A stretch of 64,000 bases of DNA from Chamaea fasciata. Its lineage: Eukaryota; Chordata; Aves; Passeriformes; Sylviidae. This document shows positions 12,960 through 26,312 of this stretch, piece after piece. The stretch spans positions 31,532,521 to 31,596,520 of the forward strand of contig JARCOQ010000008.1 of the NCBI GenBank assembly GCA_029207755.1. Direction: 5' to 3'. How positions within the stretch are numbered: position 1 is the first letter of the stretch; the number at the start of each line of letters is the position of its first letter. Below the pieces are notes generated by a model. It saw only the letters and a program-made list of their open reading frames with translations, had not been told where the DNA came from and ran no database searches. The translations under genes and the position numbers were made by a program.

Positions 12960-15900
12960 TCACCCAATGAGCATTAAATAAAGGCCTTTGCCAGGCCCCC
13001 AAAGCAAGAGAGAGTTCTTTTCCACTGCTGCAAGGTGAGCAACACCAACAAGTATCCTTGTGGACCTGGCATGATGATGATAATGCCAGTCAGGCATCAG
13101 AAATTTTGAGCAAGTAATGGAATAATTGGATTTGAAACTCGCTGTTACCTTTCAGATTAGGGAAAGGGCGTGTTGTAATAATTTTTGACTGGACACAAAG
13201 TAATTTTGAGAAATTAATGCACGACAGGTTAAAATGCTGTAGGCACTTTTGAATAAGAAGTGTTAGCTCCTATTTAGTTCAGTAAAATACTTTTCATTCA
13301 TGGGGATATGGATTTACCTTGCTGTTTCTAAAAGCAGAACATGGGAACAAAAGGCTAAAACATTGTAAAATAATCCAGGTCCTTCATGGTGAAGGCTAAT
13401 GAGTGCTATGAATGTTTCTATCTACACCATAGTAGCTCCTATTACATATGAGGCCCTAGAAACAAACATAAGACACAAAAATATTTTCCATAAAGTGATT
13501 TTTCAAAAGTAGGAAAGCACAAAAATAACTCATTTTTGTTCTAGTAGAATTTTTGAGGTGGAGATTATTTTAAAATAAATGCTTAAAAGCCGAATCAATT
13601 CATTTAATCTCAATTTAATTGAATCAGCTAACCGCTGGGAGAGCTGGGCTGAGCTGCATCAGGCCCTCCATGTGCAGGTGTAGGGAGCAGCTCCTGCTCC
13701 CAGGACAGGGAGTTAGGAGTTCTGTGCCAGCTGTTCCACTGGCTTTGGCAAACCTGGCAAATGGCCAGTGAAGCACCAGGCTGGAAATGAGGTTTCCTCA
13801 CAACTGCTACTACCGAGAGTAAGATGTGATAATGTGCCACATCAAGAGAGATTCAAATGTTACAAACCACTACAAAACTGAGGCTGGCTTCTTTACACAG
13901 AGAATACTCTCAATTCTGAATGAGGTCAACAGGAACAGAAGCACTTCTCCCTTCAGAAGACCTGCTTAAACTTGTGAGACAGCGATATGCAGATAACGTG
14001 AATGCTTAAAGAATGGAAAATCTCAGAAAAACGCCGTTCTCAGTTCATTTGTTTCCTTTCCTGGGTGGTGACCAGCATAATAAGAGCACGGTGATGAAAT
14101 GTGTTTGATGACAAACTCTGCTCAGCTATTCAAATCCCTTGCACACAACATTCCTGATAAGTTAAGGATCTAAAATTGCTTAACCAGTGTTAATGTGCAA
14201 GTTAATTGAAGGTCTTATACGAATCCATATACACTACTGAAGATTGATTAAAATAGCTCTATGAAAGGTACTCTAAGCCAATGCTCTCTTACTCTCTCAA
14301 TTAGTTTCTTGATGAGATTCCAGAGAGAAGAGAAAGAAATTAAGTGAAGGGGCAAAATGGCATTGAAAAGAAAAATCCAGTGATGCAATTTAAGCTCAAA
14401 TGCTCTTCTCCACAGCACACTCTGGCTCTTTCTCCATGTGTATCTGTGTGTACACATCACATCTAGGGGCAAAGCCCTTGAGGCTCTTCACACAACCTCC
14501 ACATTTCACTCTGCTCACATTTCATTCTTCAGATACAAAGCAAATGAAGGATGATGCTACAGAACACCAAATGCTATAAAGTTCTGTTCTGGGGATATTT
14601 TGATATGCACATTTTTAAACTGTTCATGTTTAGACAGTGCTACTAATCATACAAACAACATATTTTTAACATGCTAGATTTGATGGGATACCAGAAATGT
14701 GGATTTTTTTTTAAATAGGATTGGCGTTGTTTGTTGTATTTAAACAGCGCGCTAGTTCTTCTTTGGGGATGCCAAATATTTTTTATTTTGTGAAAATTAT
14801 AATACCAATAAGTGATGAGAAGAGGGTAAGAAAGGGTGAAAACTATTCCCTGGCTGCCTTTTTCAGCTTAATATTGACCACCTAAGCAACAGCTTGCATA
14901 GCTCATCATCACACAGAACTAGTCTAATGTTTCTACTGCTTATTTTCTTGGTAGTTCAAATAATAGCTTATATATTTGTAATTAAACTGTTGCCTAACAA
15001 CCCTAATTTAATGTGGGTAGCTAAAACATTATGGACCTTTTCCCTGTATTGGGATTTTTGCATCTGCTTCCTCATGAGGAAAAAAAGAATATTATGATGA
15101 CTGGTCAAAGATTTATCAGCCCCCTCTTCGGGGCTGAACCAGGGAATTTTTGTTGTTATTGTTGGGGTTTTTTTCATTAGAAGATGATGAGGGTAAGAGA
15201 AAGGATTTATGGTAAAGAAGTCCTGGTGGCAAATCTACCTATGCCAATCAAAAAGAAATATTTATCTCTGCTTGAACTTTCTGGATCCTGTTGAAAACAA
15301 ATGGGAGTAGAAGGAACAGAAAAGAGTTTAAAGGAGCTTAATTGTCCAGGTATCCATGGAACCAGATTTCAAGTGTGATCCTCTCCATCAGCTGTAACCT
15401 TTCTGTTCTCATCGAGTAAGAGGAACACCAGGACATGGCAAATAATTTTTTTAAGTTACACATATTATGTACACACACAACATATGCACACACACTTTGC
15501 CCATCACTTCTGATGACAACTTCATTTGCTTGTATATGTATAAATATAAATAAATACCAACAGTCATTGGTTAGACCTGTACCTTTTTATTTCTAACAGA
15601 ACTAAATTTCAAATGTATATTGATGTGGTTGATTCAGGGCATCTCTTGTGCAGTTTTTCAGTGGATATAAGTGTCGCAGCCAACTCAAAAATAATCAGTG
15701 GAGGACTTAAAACACATAGGATTAGGCAAAAAGAAAAATTCACAGAAACATGTATCCCAAATTATCTCTCAGCATTTCATTAGCCTAATAGAGAACATTA
15801 AACAAATAGTCCTAATGAAAAAACTAATTTATTTTCAGGAGTATAGTTATCATGAGCACAGTTCCCTCATTTTTAATGTAGTAGGGTATTTTTAATTACG

Positions 15901-17085
15901 TTTAAATGTTTAACTGTATTCCACAAATACTTTTACTTATGCAGCCCAAGAATTTTTATATTAGATTTGATTTTTTTTTAGTTAACTACTTTTTGCAAAC
16001 CATATTAATATTCAAAATTAAATTTAGGAAAAGAAGGAAGATACTGCCTCAAAGTGATGCATTTTGTTTGATGCTACTTCCTTGCTGCCCAATATTTTAC
16101 GAAGAATACAGACCAAGTTTTAAATCTCTAAATGCCACAAAAGACTATTTGAGAAATTTTCAAATAAGCAGATTAGAGACGATTTTCCAACCCACTTAAC
16201 AAAAATGCACTGAGAATTGAATCCTTCCTATGGTGGTTCCACACAAAACATCACTGCATCAATTCTTTTGTAAAGTTTGGAACCCAAAATTCAGGAAATG
16301 TTAAAAGGCCACACTTTCCACATTTTCACTTAATGAGTTGTACATTGACTACTAATTTTCCAAATGGTTCTCCAACAGGCTACGTAAATAAAATTTTATT
16401 ATTACTTTTTTTTAGAGTTGATCAAAATTCTTCCTTACTCCAAAGAATTATTAAAAGCAAAAATGTTATTTTTTTTCCAAATTTCAATTCTTTATATGTT
16501 TTTGAAGTAGAAACAAGTGACTTGTTTGCATTTTGTCTGATTAAATCAAGCATCTTCTGCTTTGTCACGTCAAAAATTGACATGAAAAACAAAATCATTA
16601 TTTCCCATAAAAGTTAAAACCATTTTTTCCTGTGAATAAATATGTGTTACTAGAATGTGTTTTAATGGGAAAATTTTTGGTTTACACATTTAGATAAACA
16701 ATCACTTTCTATATATAGGTGACTAAAGGTACTTGTTTGTCACATTCTGAATTTTCTTCCAACAGCAGCAATTACAATGTGTTACTTTTAAAAAGTACCA
16801 CCTGATATTTTCTTAACTCAGTGACAGATGGAGCTATGGCTTTAATGGTAGAAATGTCAGAATTCCTCTTACTATTTCAAAATGTAGGAAACTTACAGGC
16901 ACATGGACATGATTTATTTTTCATATCAATCAGATCATGTTTGAATTTGTATGGAGCCACTTTCAGCAGAGGTGATATGAGAGGGAAGTAAATATATTAT
17001 ATTCTGGTTGAATGCAATTTACTAAATTTCTCTTTCCTCTGTGACTAAATTGTCAGCTGTTTTCTTGCAAATACAGGAGGCTGCA
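12960..17085. other. gene-free AT-rich DNA
   Basis: No exon or mobile element is recognised. CA-rich bits (ACACACACAACATATGCACACACAC near 15472-15495) are short. Frames at 15906-16199 and 16333-16617 are Phe/Leu/Ile/Lys-rich translations of AT-rich DNA. Confidence 0.65.
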
Positions 17086-17145
17086 CCTTCAGAGCCTTCT
17101 CCCTTCTTAATGATCATGTCTGTAAAATGAGAAATACTGACATTT
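17085..17145 (+). repeat. possible MIR-type tail fragment
   Basis: CATGTCTGTAAAATGAGAAA resembles the MIR tail consensus CTCATCTGTAAAATGGGGAT. It follows a pyrimidine-rich CCTTCTCCCTTCTT run, as in MIR copies. Only about 25-40 bases are recognisable, so this is a low-confidence call. Confidence 0.25.
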
Positions 17146-17189
17146 TCAAATATGCATTCTCAGTTACCATTCCACATTTTTTATTTGAC

Positions 17190-17610
17190 AGACCAGCATG
17201 ATAATGCTGAACTCAAGAGGTAATTACAGAATGACAAGTTTCATGATTGAAGTGCTGCTTCATCCAATTACTTCCACAGCCATGTTAGGCAGATATTTCA
17301 TATCCAAACCACCCCAAATTGTGCTGTTTGCTCTCCTGTTACACTCTCACATGTGTAAGTCCACCAGTCTTCTATCTCTCAGTCTCCCAGCTGAGATGGC
17401 TCTCATTATACATTTATCAGGCTAAAGAATCTTGTTTTAGTTAATTTAACATAATGAAGCCTGGCTGCATGCTAGTTCATCATTAGGGTTCTACCTCACC
17501 AGTGATGTATTGCTCTGTAAAAAATTCAGCTGGTTCAATGTAATGATGCATTTCATTGATACATCAAACAACACAGAGTAATTATTAATTCATTGATACA
17601 TGATCAGAAG
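17190..17610. promoter_or_regulatory. candidate regulatory segment with repeated ATTGAT 13-mer
   Basis: The 13-mer TTCATTGATACAT occurs twice (17552-17564 and 17589-17601), 37 bases apart. ATTGAT is the core recognised by ONECUT/HNF6 factors. TAATTATTAATT lies between the copies, and GGTAATTACAG and CCAATTACTTCC lie upstream (about 17220-17275). The segment has balanced composition and no recognisable repeat. Enhancer function is inference only. Confidence 0.3.
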
Positions 17611-18575
17611 AATATTGCACTGGGTCTGCTCCAACTCTTCCCTGAGTCCTTCCCTGACATTCTCACAAGAGATCCCCATGGTTACCCACACCCTCCTCAG
17701 ACAGATCCCTATTTGCTGCAGAACATGGGTTTGATACTCTTCTCTGATGCTTCCCTTTCTTAATTTCCTCATCTCTTCTCCATTTTTCCTTCTGTGCCAC
17801 ATTCCTTTACCTCCATAATCTTCATATATGACCAGATTCAAAGTCAATGGAGAGCCAGCACTCACACATTAGGACATATTACACCTCTCTTTACACCCTA
17901 CATCCACTTTATTTCTCCAGCCTACTGAGGAAGAATGCTGACAAACTTTTCCAACTCTGACAACTTGCTTTTTCCGAAAGAAGTTCAGTTTTCTGACAGT
18001 CAGTAACTTTCTGCAAAGTAATTAAAAATGCATCACGAGTCTGCAGAGCTAAGTAAACAAGCCAGGAGGACAGGTCAGTCTGTGCCACGAGCACAAGAAG
18101 GACTTTTGCCAGGCTACACCACCTGAGGCAGCAGCTGATGGCCAAAAATCTCACCTGGCAAAGTTTCTGCCCCTTTGCAGCTGACTGGGCAAGGCAAGGA
18201 ACCCCTTGAAAGGTGGGGACCTTTCACAAGGACCTAAGGAAGAGTTAAAAATGTGAAATCCAATTCCTTGGGTCGGAGGAGATGAACACACGTTAAACCC
18301 ACAGTGCAGCTGCACTAGAGAAGGGAGGATTTTAAAAAGGACACGAGAAGTACTTAGGACACACGGAAAAGCCATTAAACCCAGCAAAGTTCAATTTATT
18401 CTCTTCTGCACTGTGAACATTTCTAATGGTTTCCTGAATGGCCCCTCTGGTTTTGTGTGCAATCTTGCTGGCTGGAAAGCAATACATTTGTAACTTGCAA
18501 AATATAATCTCCATAAATGCCTCATTATCCTATTATCTGCATTAGGCTGGAAACACTAACTTGAAAAGACGTTAC

Positions 18576-18598
18576 CTATAACATTTAAAATGTTATAG
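18576..18598. repeat. 23-base near-perfect palindrome
   Basis: CTATAACATTT (18576-18586) and AAATGTTATAG (18588-18598) are exact reverse complements around a single A. In AT-rich DNA such dyads arise by chance less rarely, but 11 paired bases with one spacer is long. Confidence 0.9.
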
Positions 18599-19429
18599 AA
18601 TTTAACTGAGCTTCCCTAAACTGACTGTTTTGTATCCTCTCTACCACAAAAACCCCATCTTTTTCCTTTTAAAGTCCAGGATCAGCGTAATTACTATTCT
18701 TTCCCTTTTTCAAGTACTACAGGTATTTTTGTAATATGCTGATATATTCTAACGTGCAGTACTAACAGACACAACTAATCCCACAACTACACCTGTGTTC
18801 TTCCCTATCGACTGCAGGTTCTAGAATTATACTTGATTTCAGCAAATCTCCCTTTCTGAGCTTCTGAAGAATTTTCCTGTCCTTTGTTTCATATTGAATT
18901 TAATATCATTTTTTCTATTATTTGTTTTCTAATGAATAGGCTAAGAAAACAGAATTGCAATGAATTCACATGATTCTTAAAGTGCTTATGATATTTAAGT
19001 AAGATCCTTGTTCTTTACATCACTTATTACAGAAATAACTTGTATTTTTAATACCAATCATGTGACATATAGATGCTTTTCCTTGAAAATATAGAGTCCT
19101 GTGCTGAAAAAAATTCACATTTCCTTTTACACACTGTTATTAGAAGTGGCTAGAAAAGTCACAATGAAATGGTGGTATCTTCTGAAACATTTTGCTAAGG
19201 CATTCTTTGTATTTCAGCACAAGCTCTGTAGTTTTAACAAGAGGACAGCAGTGATGAGGCCGGAAGGCAAAATCAGGATCTACATAATCCCATTACTGAC
19301 CTTCAAAATTGCTTTATTAGTTGAGCGCAGCTACTGAATGAGTGGAATGCCCCTTTCTCTGATTTGCTGTGCAGGAGTTCATAGTTAAATATAAATTAGT
19401 CCTGGAAAATGCTTAAAAAATAGATACAT

Positions 19430-19525
19430 TGTTTTATATATATTAAAAAATAGCCATTTCGGTTTATATAGAAATATATTTACACATATATATTTGTACA
19501 CATATATCACATATTTTATATGTAA
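19430..19525. repeat. TA-rich low-complexity tract
   Basis: Repeated TATATA and ACATATAT blocks with little G or C. No coding potential is visible. Confidence 0.85.
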
Positions 19526-21327
19526 GCATCTGCCATAACTCCTTTACTAGAAAATAAGAAATTCCCTGATTCCAGTGCCTGAACTGTACCAATGGCAGTG
19601 AGGGAGGGCACAGCTGCGTTTGTGAGAAAACTCATTAACTTCAATTGCTCTGCAAATTTCAGGACACAGCTCTAGACAGCAGCCTAATTAATGCAGAAAG
19701 CTATAATTTTATAGATTAAACCTAGAGAGCCAGAAAAAGTAGAACTCCTCCTGTCCTGTTCTACAGTATCAATTTATTTTCTTGGTGTCCTGTCTGCATT
19801 TGACTGATCTCTTAGTAGACAAGTTTTCCAGACTTAACATCAGACATTTTAAACAAAAGTTAAATAAGTATTTATTTCTTGCAGTTAAGCAGAAAATGGT
19901 GGGTGGTTTTGTTTTGTTTTTCCTGTGATTTAAGTGAATGAAACTAATCAATGCAACCATGTAAAACTTACTTAAAATTAATCATCTTAAATTCACTTTG
20001 GTGCTGTCGCTGCACTTTGCAAATCTCTGCACACACCAGAACTGCTCAGTAAGTACACTGTAAGATTTTGGGATATGTATTTTGTTTATTATAAGCCAAC
20101 AGGTATGGAGACCCAAGATTCCACATTTATCACACCACACCTGCCTGGAATTCAACCAAGATATCAATGATTGAAAGTAAATCCTCACCTATGAATGCCA
20201 GTGCAGACCATTTGAAATAATGAGAATTTCCTAGAGAAAACCTGGCAGTGCTCACCAATCAAGTAGCTTTATTTCCATACAAGAAGAGGAACAAAATAAA
20301 TATTCATGGAGCAACTCCCTTAAAAAATCCTGATCTGGATTGCCTGGTCCAGTCATGTGACTGCTCATAAACTAGGACTGGACAATTATAGGTGCTTAAC
20401 ATGGATATAAAATGGGGCATTTTGGATTAAAGTGCACATACATTCCATACTGTTCTAATTTGCTTCTATTTTTCCCCTGTTCTGCACCAAAAACCATCCC
20501 AGGCAATCCACTGGGGAGTGGAACAGGATGATGGAGAGCTCAGTCCTCCTGCAGCAGTTGCCAACAGTGCAGCCCTTCCAGGTAAGGTAAGGGCTTATCT
20601 ACCATAAAAGTGGCCTGGGGACTTCCCTGGAACACTTTTTCATTCCTTTATGCTGCCAAAGTGACTTAAAGGTTGTGCAGGGTTATGGAACTATAGCACA
20701 GCCCTTTGGGGGACATGCAGTGGGTCTGGAGGGGCCATAAAAAACAGCCAGGAAAATTTATTTTGGATCAACAAAAGAAAAATTAATTCCTTCCTCTTCT
20801 CTAGGTAGGAAAATGGACTACAGTTCCTGTAATATTCAAAGTCTGCATTTCCTGAAAATATTCTGGATTTTCGTAAATCTTAATAATTTCTGAAGCAATT
20901 ATAATTACTGTATTACTACAAATGTACACAATATTTTTAACTACAGCTGTTGTTGGACCAATGGTATCACCAGGTCCTCAAGAACTGACCACTCTCTATG
21001 AATAGCTGATTGTATTATTCCCACTAAGTCTAAATAGCTTTCTACCTCAGTGGAATCTAGAAGAAATCCATAAATTAGCTCTCGGATATTTTTATCAAAC
21101 GCTCCTCCCATCATTTATCACCAGCAGGGCTTCAAAGAGCAGCAGTCTGAAAACCTGTTTAATCAAAGAAATCTTCTGTCTTAACTAACATTTGCAAGCA
21201 ATGTATTAAGTGCTTTGGAACTCATGAACATCTGGTCCCAAAAGTGACAAGCACAGTTCTGGGAGTTTTTTGAGTTCCTCTGCTCTGAATTTGTACAATT
21301 AAAGAAAATAAAAATAACAAGGACTTT

Positions 21328-21385
21328 AAAAAAACCCCAAACAAACAAAAAGCCCAAAACAACCTCCAAAATCCCAAACCAAAAC
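21328..21385. repeat. A/C-rich low-complexity tract
   Basis: An A-rich stretch with repeated CCC/CCAAA blocks (AAAAAAACCCCAAACAAAC and onward). It resembles the tracts at 27420 and 38270. Confidence 0.8.
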
Positions 21386-23835
21386 TACTTTTTAAGCTTA
21401 AATGAGCCAACAGATTTCTTCCTGAGCCTCTCTCAGAGGCTTTAGAACAGAACAGAAATATAAAAGAAAGAATATAGATGATATAAGCAGTTTTCAAGTC
21501 CTCACAATAAGCCAGAATACCCAGGAGGGTTGATTTCATTATCTTCAAACTGTTGTTACACCACTCCCACCTAATGTTAATTTAAGCAGTGGTTGAAAAC
21601 AGCGCAAATTAACACTGCTACTTAGAGGAAAAGGAAAAATCCATGCTCAGTTGTGCACCAAATTCATGAATAACCCATTCCTTCAAGAAGGAGAACAGCA
21701 CACCATCACGATGAATACACACATTATGCGCGTGGCATTGCATACCTTTCCCGTGACTGATTCCTAACAAAAAACATTCAAAATGGGAAAAAAAGGGAAC
21801 GTGCTTGACTCAAAATGCCCATTACACAAACAGCTCATGGGATTTTGATGCTTAGAACTCGGGATGGGGGGCAGGTATTTTCTATTTATTTCTGTTTTGA
21901 AGACTCCTTTTGGAGTCTTCATAACTTCTGACAAGAGGTGCAGGTGAGTATAGAGCTCATAAATCCACACAGGAGAGGATTCCTTCTATAACCAGAGCAG
22001 AACTTTGGATGAAGGCTGCAGCAGAGTGCTGTGCATAAATTTCAGAGCCCTTCTCGTCTGGTAAATCCACAGGGAACACAGTCCCTGTCTCTACAGAACC
22101 AGGACAGGACCCAGCTCCATCTGACAGGAGGGAAAATGTAGTTCTCTATATCCAGCACTCTGCTTGTCAACAGTCAAAAAGATAAAGCATTAAAATTACT
22201 AATTTCTTCCCACACAATCAACAGTGAAGGTCTCAGCCTATAAAGTACATTTCTTGCAAGTGTCGTTGGCACCAGATGTGAGCTCAGTGCTGTGTCTCTT
22301 TTACAGAGGGAGGAGTTTGGCATTGTTAGAATTTGATTATCTACACTCAGTTCCTCCAGCAGACTTCACATGAAATAAAACCAATGTTGAGAGTAAGCCC
22401 CTGACATATCTCCTGGTCTATTTTTCCAATAAATTGCAACACTTATCTCAATATCCATGAGATATTTCTGTGGCCCCATCAGAACAGCAACTGAGCAAAT
22501 GACGGTCTCCACTCCCTCAAATTACAACCACTTCTTTTTAACACGTAAAGAAAAGACGGGATTTTTTCAATAGGACTCCCCAAGGTAGTAAAAAATTATC
22601 CTGAATAGAAAGGATTGTTTCCCTTACATCAGGCAGACATGCAAAAACCTAAAAGGATTTTCAAAAGGAACTGGAAGCAAATGTCCAAGAAACCCAATTG
22701 CATCCCATTCCAAAAGAATTTCTGTTTTACCTTCAGAACTGTTCTCTGCTGTATTTGCTCAAAGAAGAAAAAGGCATTTTAAGAGCCTGAGCAAGAACGA
22801 AACTGCAAGTTAGGAAGCATATGATTAATTCAAATTATAAGAATGGCAATAATGGTGATACTAGAGATCTGCAAAGAGGGTGTATTGCTTCTGACTTTAT
22901 AGAGCCTGAATTTCAATTACACAGGAGGAAATTGTTTCATCCATATAAGTCATATCTTCTAATGGTTTGCCATTTGACTTATGATACTACTTTTATTATG
23001 TTGCACATGTTAATGTGGATATTAGCCCATCGGGTAAGGCACTGCTCAAACACATTAGGCATTCTGCAAATAGTTCCGCTGTTTAGGAGACTCTTCACTC
23101 CTGAAGAAGGAAAAAAGCTTGATAGGTGAGGTCAGACTTTGATCTAAAACACAGAATTATTGTATTTTAGCTATTTTACACTTCTTTTGAAAGAAAATGG
23201 TTTAAGATCAGCAACCAGCACTACTGTTTGGAAGCCCAAAAATTATGAAGTCATCAGGTGCAAAACAAAAATATTAATTGATTTTTTTTTCCACAAATGT
23301 TGCCAGACACAAAACTAATTACAGGCCCAGCAGCAATATTGGTCCTAAAAATATCTGTGTAACCATAGCTGACATCTGTTATGGGTCAGTACTGAGACCA
23401 GGAACATGGCAATACATTAGATGCAAACATTTTGTAATTTTTTTGCATACTCAGGTTAAAAAAACTTCCAGTATTCTTCCATGAAATCAGCAGTTTACAA
23501 TAATTACTGTCTCTAATCGTAGGGATTTTTCACCTGTCAGCTGTCATGTAAAAGAAGTGACCTCCATTTCACCTCTTTTGGTGTAATTGCACCAAAGGAA
23601 ACATTAAAAGTTACATCTCTGGGTTGTGATCAAGCAATTATTTAACAAAGCACAAATAGTTTCCTAAATCCAAATACAATACATTTAATCAGAGAGGGCT
23701 AAATAATCCGAGAGAAATCAAAGGGACTTTATTATCTTCAAAATTATCTGCCATCTGCTCCAATTCCCCTCCTTTCCTACACATTTTAAGTAGTGTTAGT
23801 TTCACAGCAGGAAGAATGAAAAATATATATTCATT

Positions 23836-23851
23836 AAAAAAAAAAAAAAAA
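23836..23851 (+). repeat. A16 homopolymer
   Basis: Sixteen consecutive A bases after ATATATATTCATT. No retroposed gene is recognised upstream. Confidence 0.95.
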
Positions 23852-26252
23852 GATGGTAGACAGATAGCAATTTACTAGAAAAAATTTGAGAGCTCTGTAT
23901 CCAACGTTTTGTATTCTGGGTAAAAGCTTTTGCACAGAAACCTCAATATGGCAGGAACCAGAGGGAGGGTCCATCCACTTTGCATGGGTTTTCAGATTCT
24001 TATGGAGATTTTCTATTAGAAAAAATAATCTGGTTGTCAGATGAGCAGTTTCGAAGAAGTTGTCATGAAATCAGATGTAAAAACATCCCAAGATTTTCCA
24101 ACAGTCCTTCTTTACCTTCACAAACACTTTTCTTACATGACTTTAAGACTGAAACCTTGTTCCAACCGGAATGAACGGCAATCAAAGACGGTCTTCCATC
24201 CCATAAGTGAGGAAACACTGGACGAAAATATACGGCGACAGATGGGAATCATCTAATGAGATACCCAGGCACCAGGAGTTCCACCCAAGGCTGTTGTTTG
24301 ACTGTAACTAAATCCCAACAAACCCCCCTGCCCTGAGATAATTTGCACAAAAGAAGGAAAGGCAAGACACAGTCCCACACAGCTTGTCCTTACAGTTGCT
24401 CAAGGGAAGGTATCTTTAGGAAGAGGTAAGGATTCAGCTCAGCATAACTATTAGTTCAGTCAAGAACTCCAACAGGAAAAGCCAAATTTTGCTGCAAGGC
24501 TCACCCAGTCTCCAAGGGAAGCTGCTGCTGATTTCCTGACTACCCTGGAATGGTATAGCCTGGACATTCTGATGGTCACACAGGCTGAGATACACAAAAC
24601 AGGGATTAAATGCCATCAAGACTTCTGACAGGTTTAGAAGCTTTGGGAGAACAGAATACGCAGTGCAACCACATGTGTCTTAGCTCCTTAGAAAACCGTG
24701 CCAGAGATGCTGTGGAAATGGAAGAGGTCAAGCTGTAACCAGTAAAATCCACTGCAGGAACACAAAGATGTTCTTCCTCAGAGCTCAAAAGGGGTAGGAC
24801 TCTAAACACAGAATTTTGTTTAACAGTCTAATGCACAAGAGTGAGAATACTGGAGAAGGGAATAGAGGCTGCACAGCTGATGCTTTCCCTGGTACCAGCC
24901 TGGACAAGGATACAGGTACAGAGCTATTACTGGCAGAGAAAACAGGGGAGCTGCAATCTCCTTCTGGGAGGTGGCAACTGTTGTTCAAACACTGTCACCA
25001 GCTGAAGGGTTTGAAGGGGAAGGAAGGACTTGAAAGATAGAAAGTAGAAAGATGATTCATCTTCTCTTAATGTCCTGTCATCTGGGTCTGAAAGGCAATG
25101 ATCATTAAGTCAGGTTTTAATTATATGGTCTATGGTAGCATCTGGATTTATATTCCTGAACTGAGAAAACAGAGGAAAACCCAGCATGTGGGAAGATTAT
25201 GGTCCATAGATGGGAGGGAGTTGCTATCATCTAATTAAAATTATGGAAAAAAAAAGATAAAATCGATCCATTTAACTTTTAAAACATTCATAAACTACCA
25301 AATCCAGAGGGTCTATGTGCAAATAACAAATAAATTTCCGTCAACAGTTATTAAAGCATAAAACAGCAATGTTTTTAAACTAGAAAGTCATCTAAAATGA
25401 GTTTCTCACACAGCTGCTTTTTTAAAAGTTAGGGAATCCAAACATGCTATAGACAATGAGAATTAAAACAACACTGAGGAGGCATAAAGAACAGAGAACC
25501 CTTTTGTTATGGATTTTTTCTATACAAATAACATATTCTTCTAAAAACCTTATCAAGATACATCTTTAGCCCAACTTCAGAGGTATCACTAATAAATTAT
25601 TTGAATTGTTATTTTTTATGTTAGTGACTTTGTATTTCTCTGTAGCTTAATTCCTCCTTCATTAAGTAGCATTCTGATTTTGTTCTGGGATGAAAACTTG
25701 GGCTTTCAATTTATTGGAGAAAGCATATGAATAATTGATACATTTTCTGTTTCTTACAATCTCCCAGAGCTTTTCCCCAATCTTTAGAAATTATAAACTG
25801 CACTCAAATAACAGCAGTATTGTTTCTATCACGAACATGGGCCAACAATTCAAACTAAACTTATGAAAAGGATCGTCTAAAAACATTTAACAGTTTCATC
25901 ATTCTAGGTGCCTATTCCATAGGTCTCAGGAGAACTATAAATTAGGGCAATATAAGTATAAAAAAACCAGTTTAAAACTAGCTTCATAAACTTGAAATAC
26001 TGGAATACTGTGTCTATGACAAAGAATGGTATCTGCATTTGTATTTATTACCTATCATACATCTAATAAAATGCACTATAAACAGCTCCCTATGAGGAAG
26101 GCAAAAAAAGAAAGTAACAAGGGAAACAAGTCAGTATTGGAAATTGTGTAAACAATCAAAAATATCAGTAAAAATTACTCAATAAAATAAAATTTACTAA
26201 TTATGTTTGTCTCTTTAACACCTTAATTGAAGAACTCAGCACTCCTGAGTTC

Positions 26253-26312
26253 AAAAGGGGAGAGAGGTAGAGAGGAGGGAGAAGGGGAGAGGTCCCTCCC
26301 AGGGGAAAGAGA
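26253..26312 (+). repeat. purine-rich (GA) tract next to a hairpin
   Basis: The plus strand is almost all purine from AAAAGGGG at 26253 to GAAGGGGAGAGG near 26292. A short TCCCTCCC break follows, then GGGGAAAGAGA. An 8-base inverted repeat (GAACTCAG, CACTC loop, CTGAGTTC; 26232-26252) sits immediately upstream. Overlapping frames on both strands here are low-complexity shadows rich in Glu/Gly/Arg or Pro/Ser/Leu. Confidence 0.75.

Larger units (their letters stand above)
17610..26200. other. gene-free AT-rich DNA
   Basis: It contains only the palindrome at 18.6 kb, the TA-rich tract at 19.4 kb, the A/C tract at 21.3 kb and the A16 run at 23.8 kb. A 108-codon minus frame (21222-21548) spans the A/C tract and is compositional. 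No splice-bounded conserved reading frame is seen. Confidence 0.65.

Noticed and set aside
22821..23129. 102-codon plus-strand frame
   Set aside because: Its length is within chance expectation for this much sequence, and no motif or conserved block is recognised.
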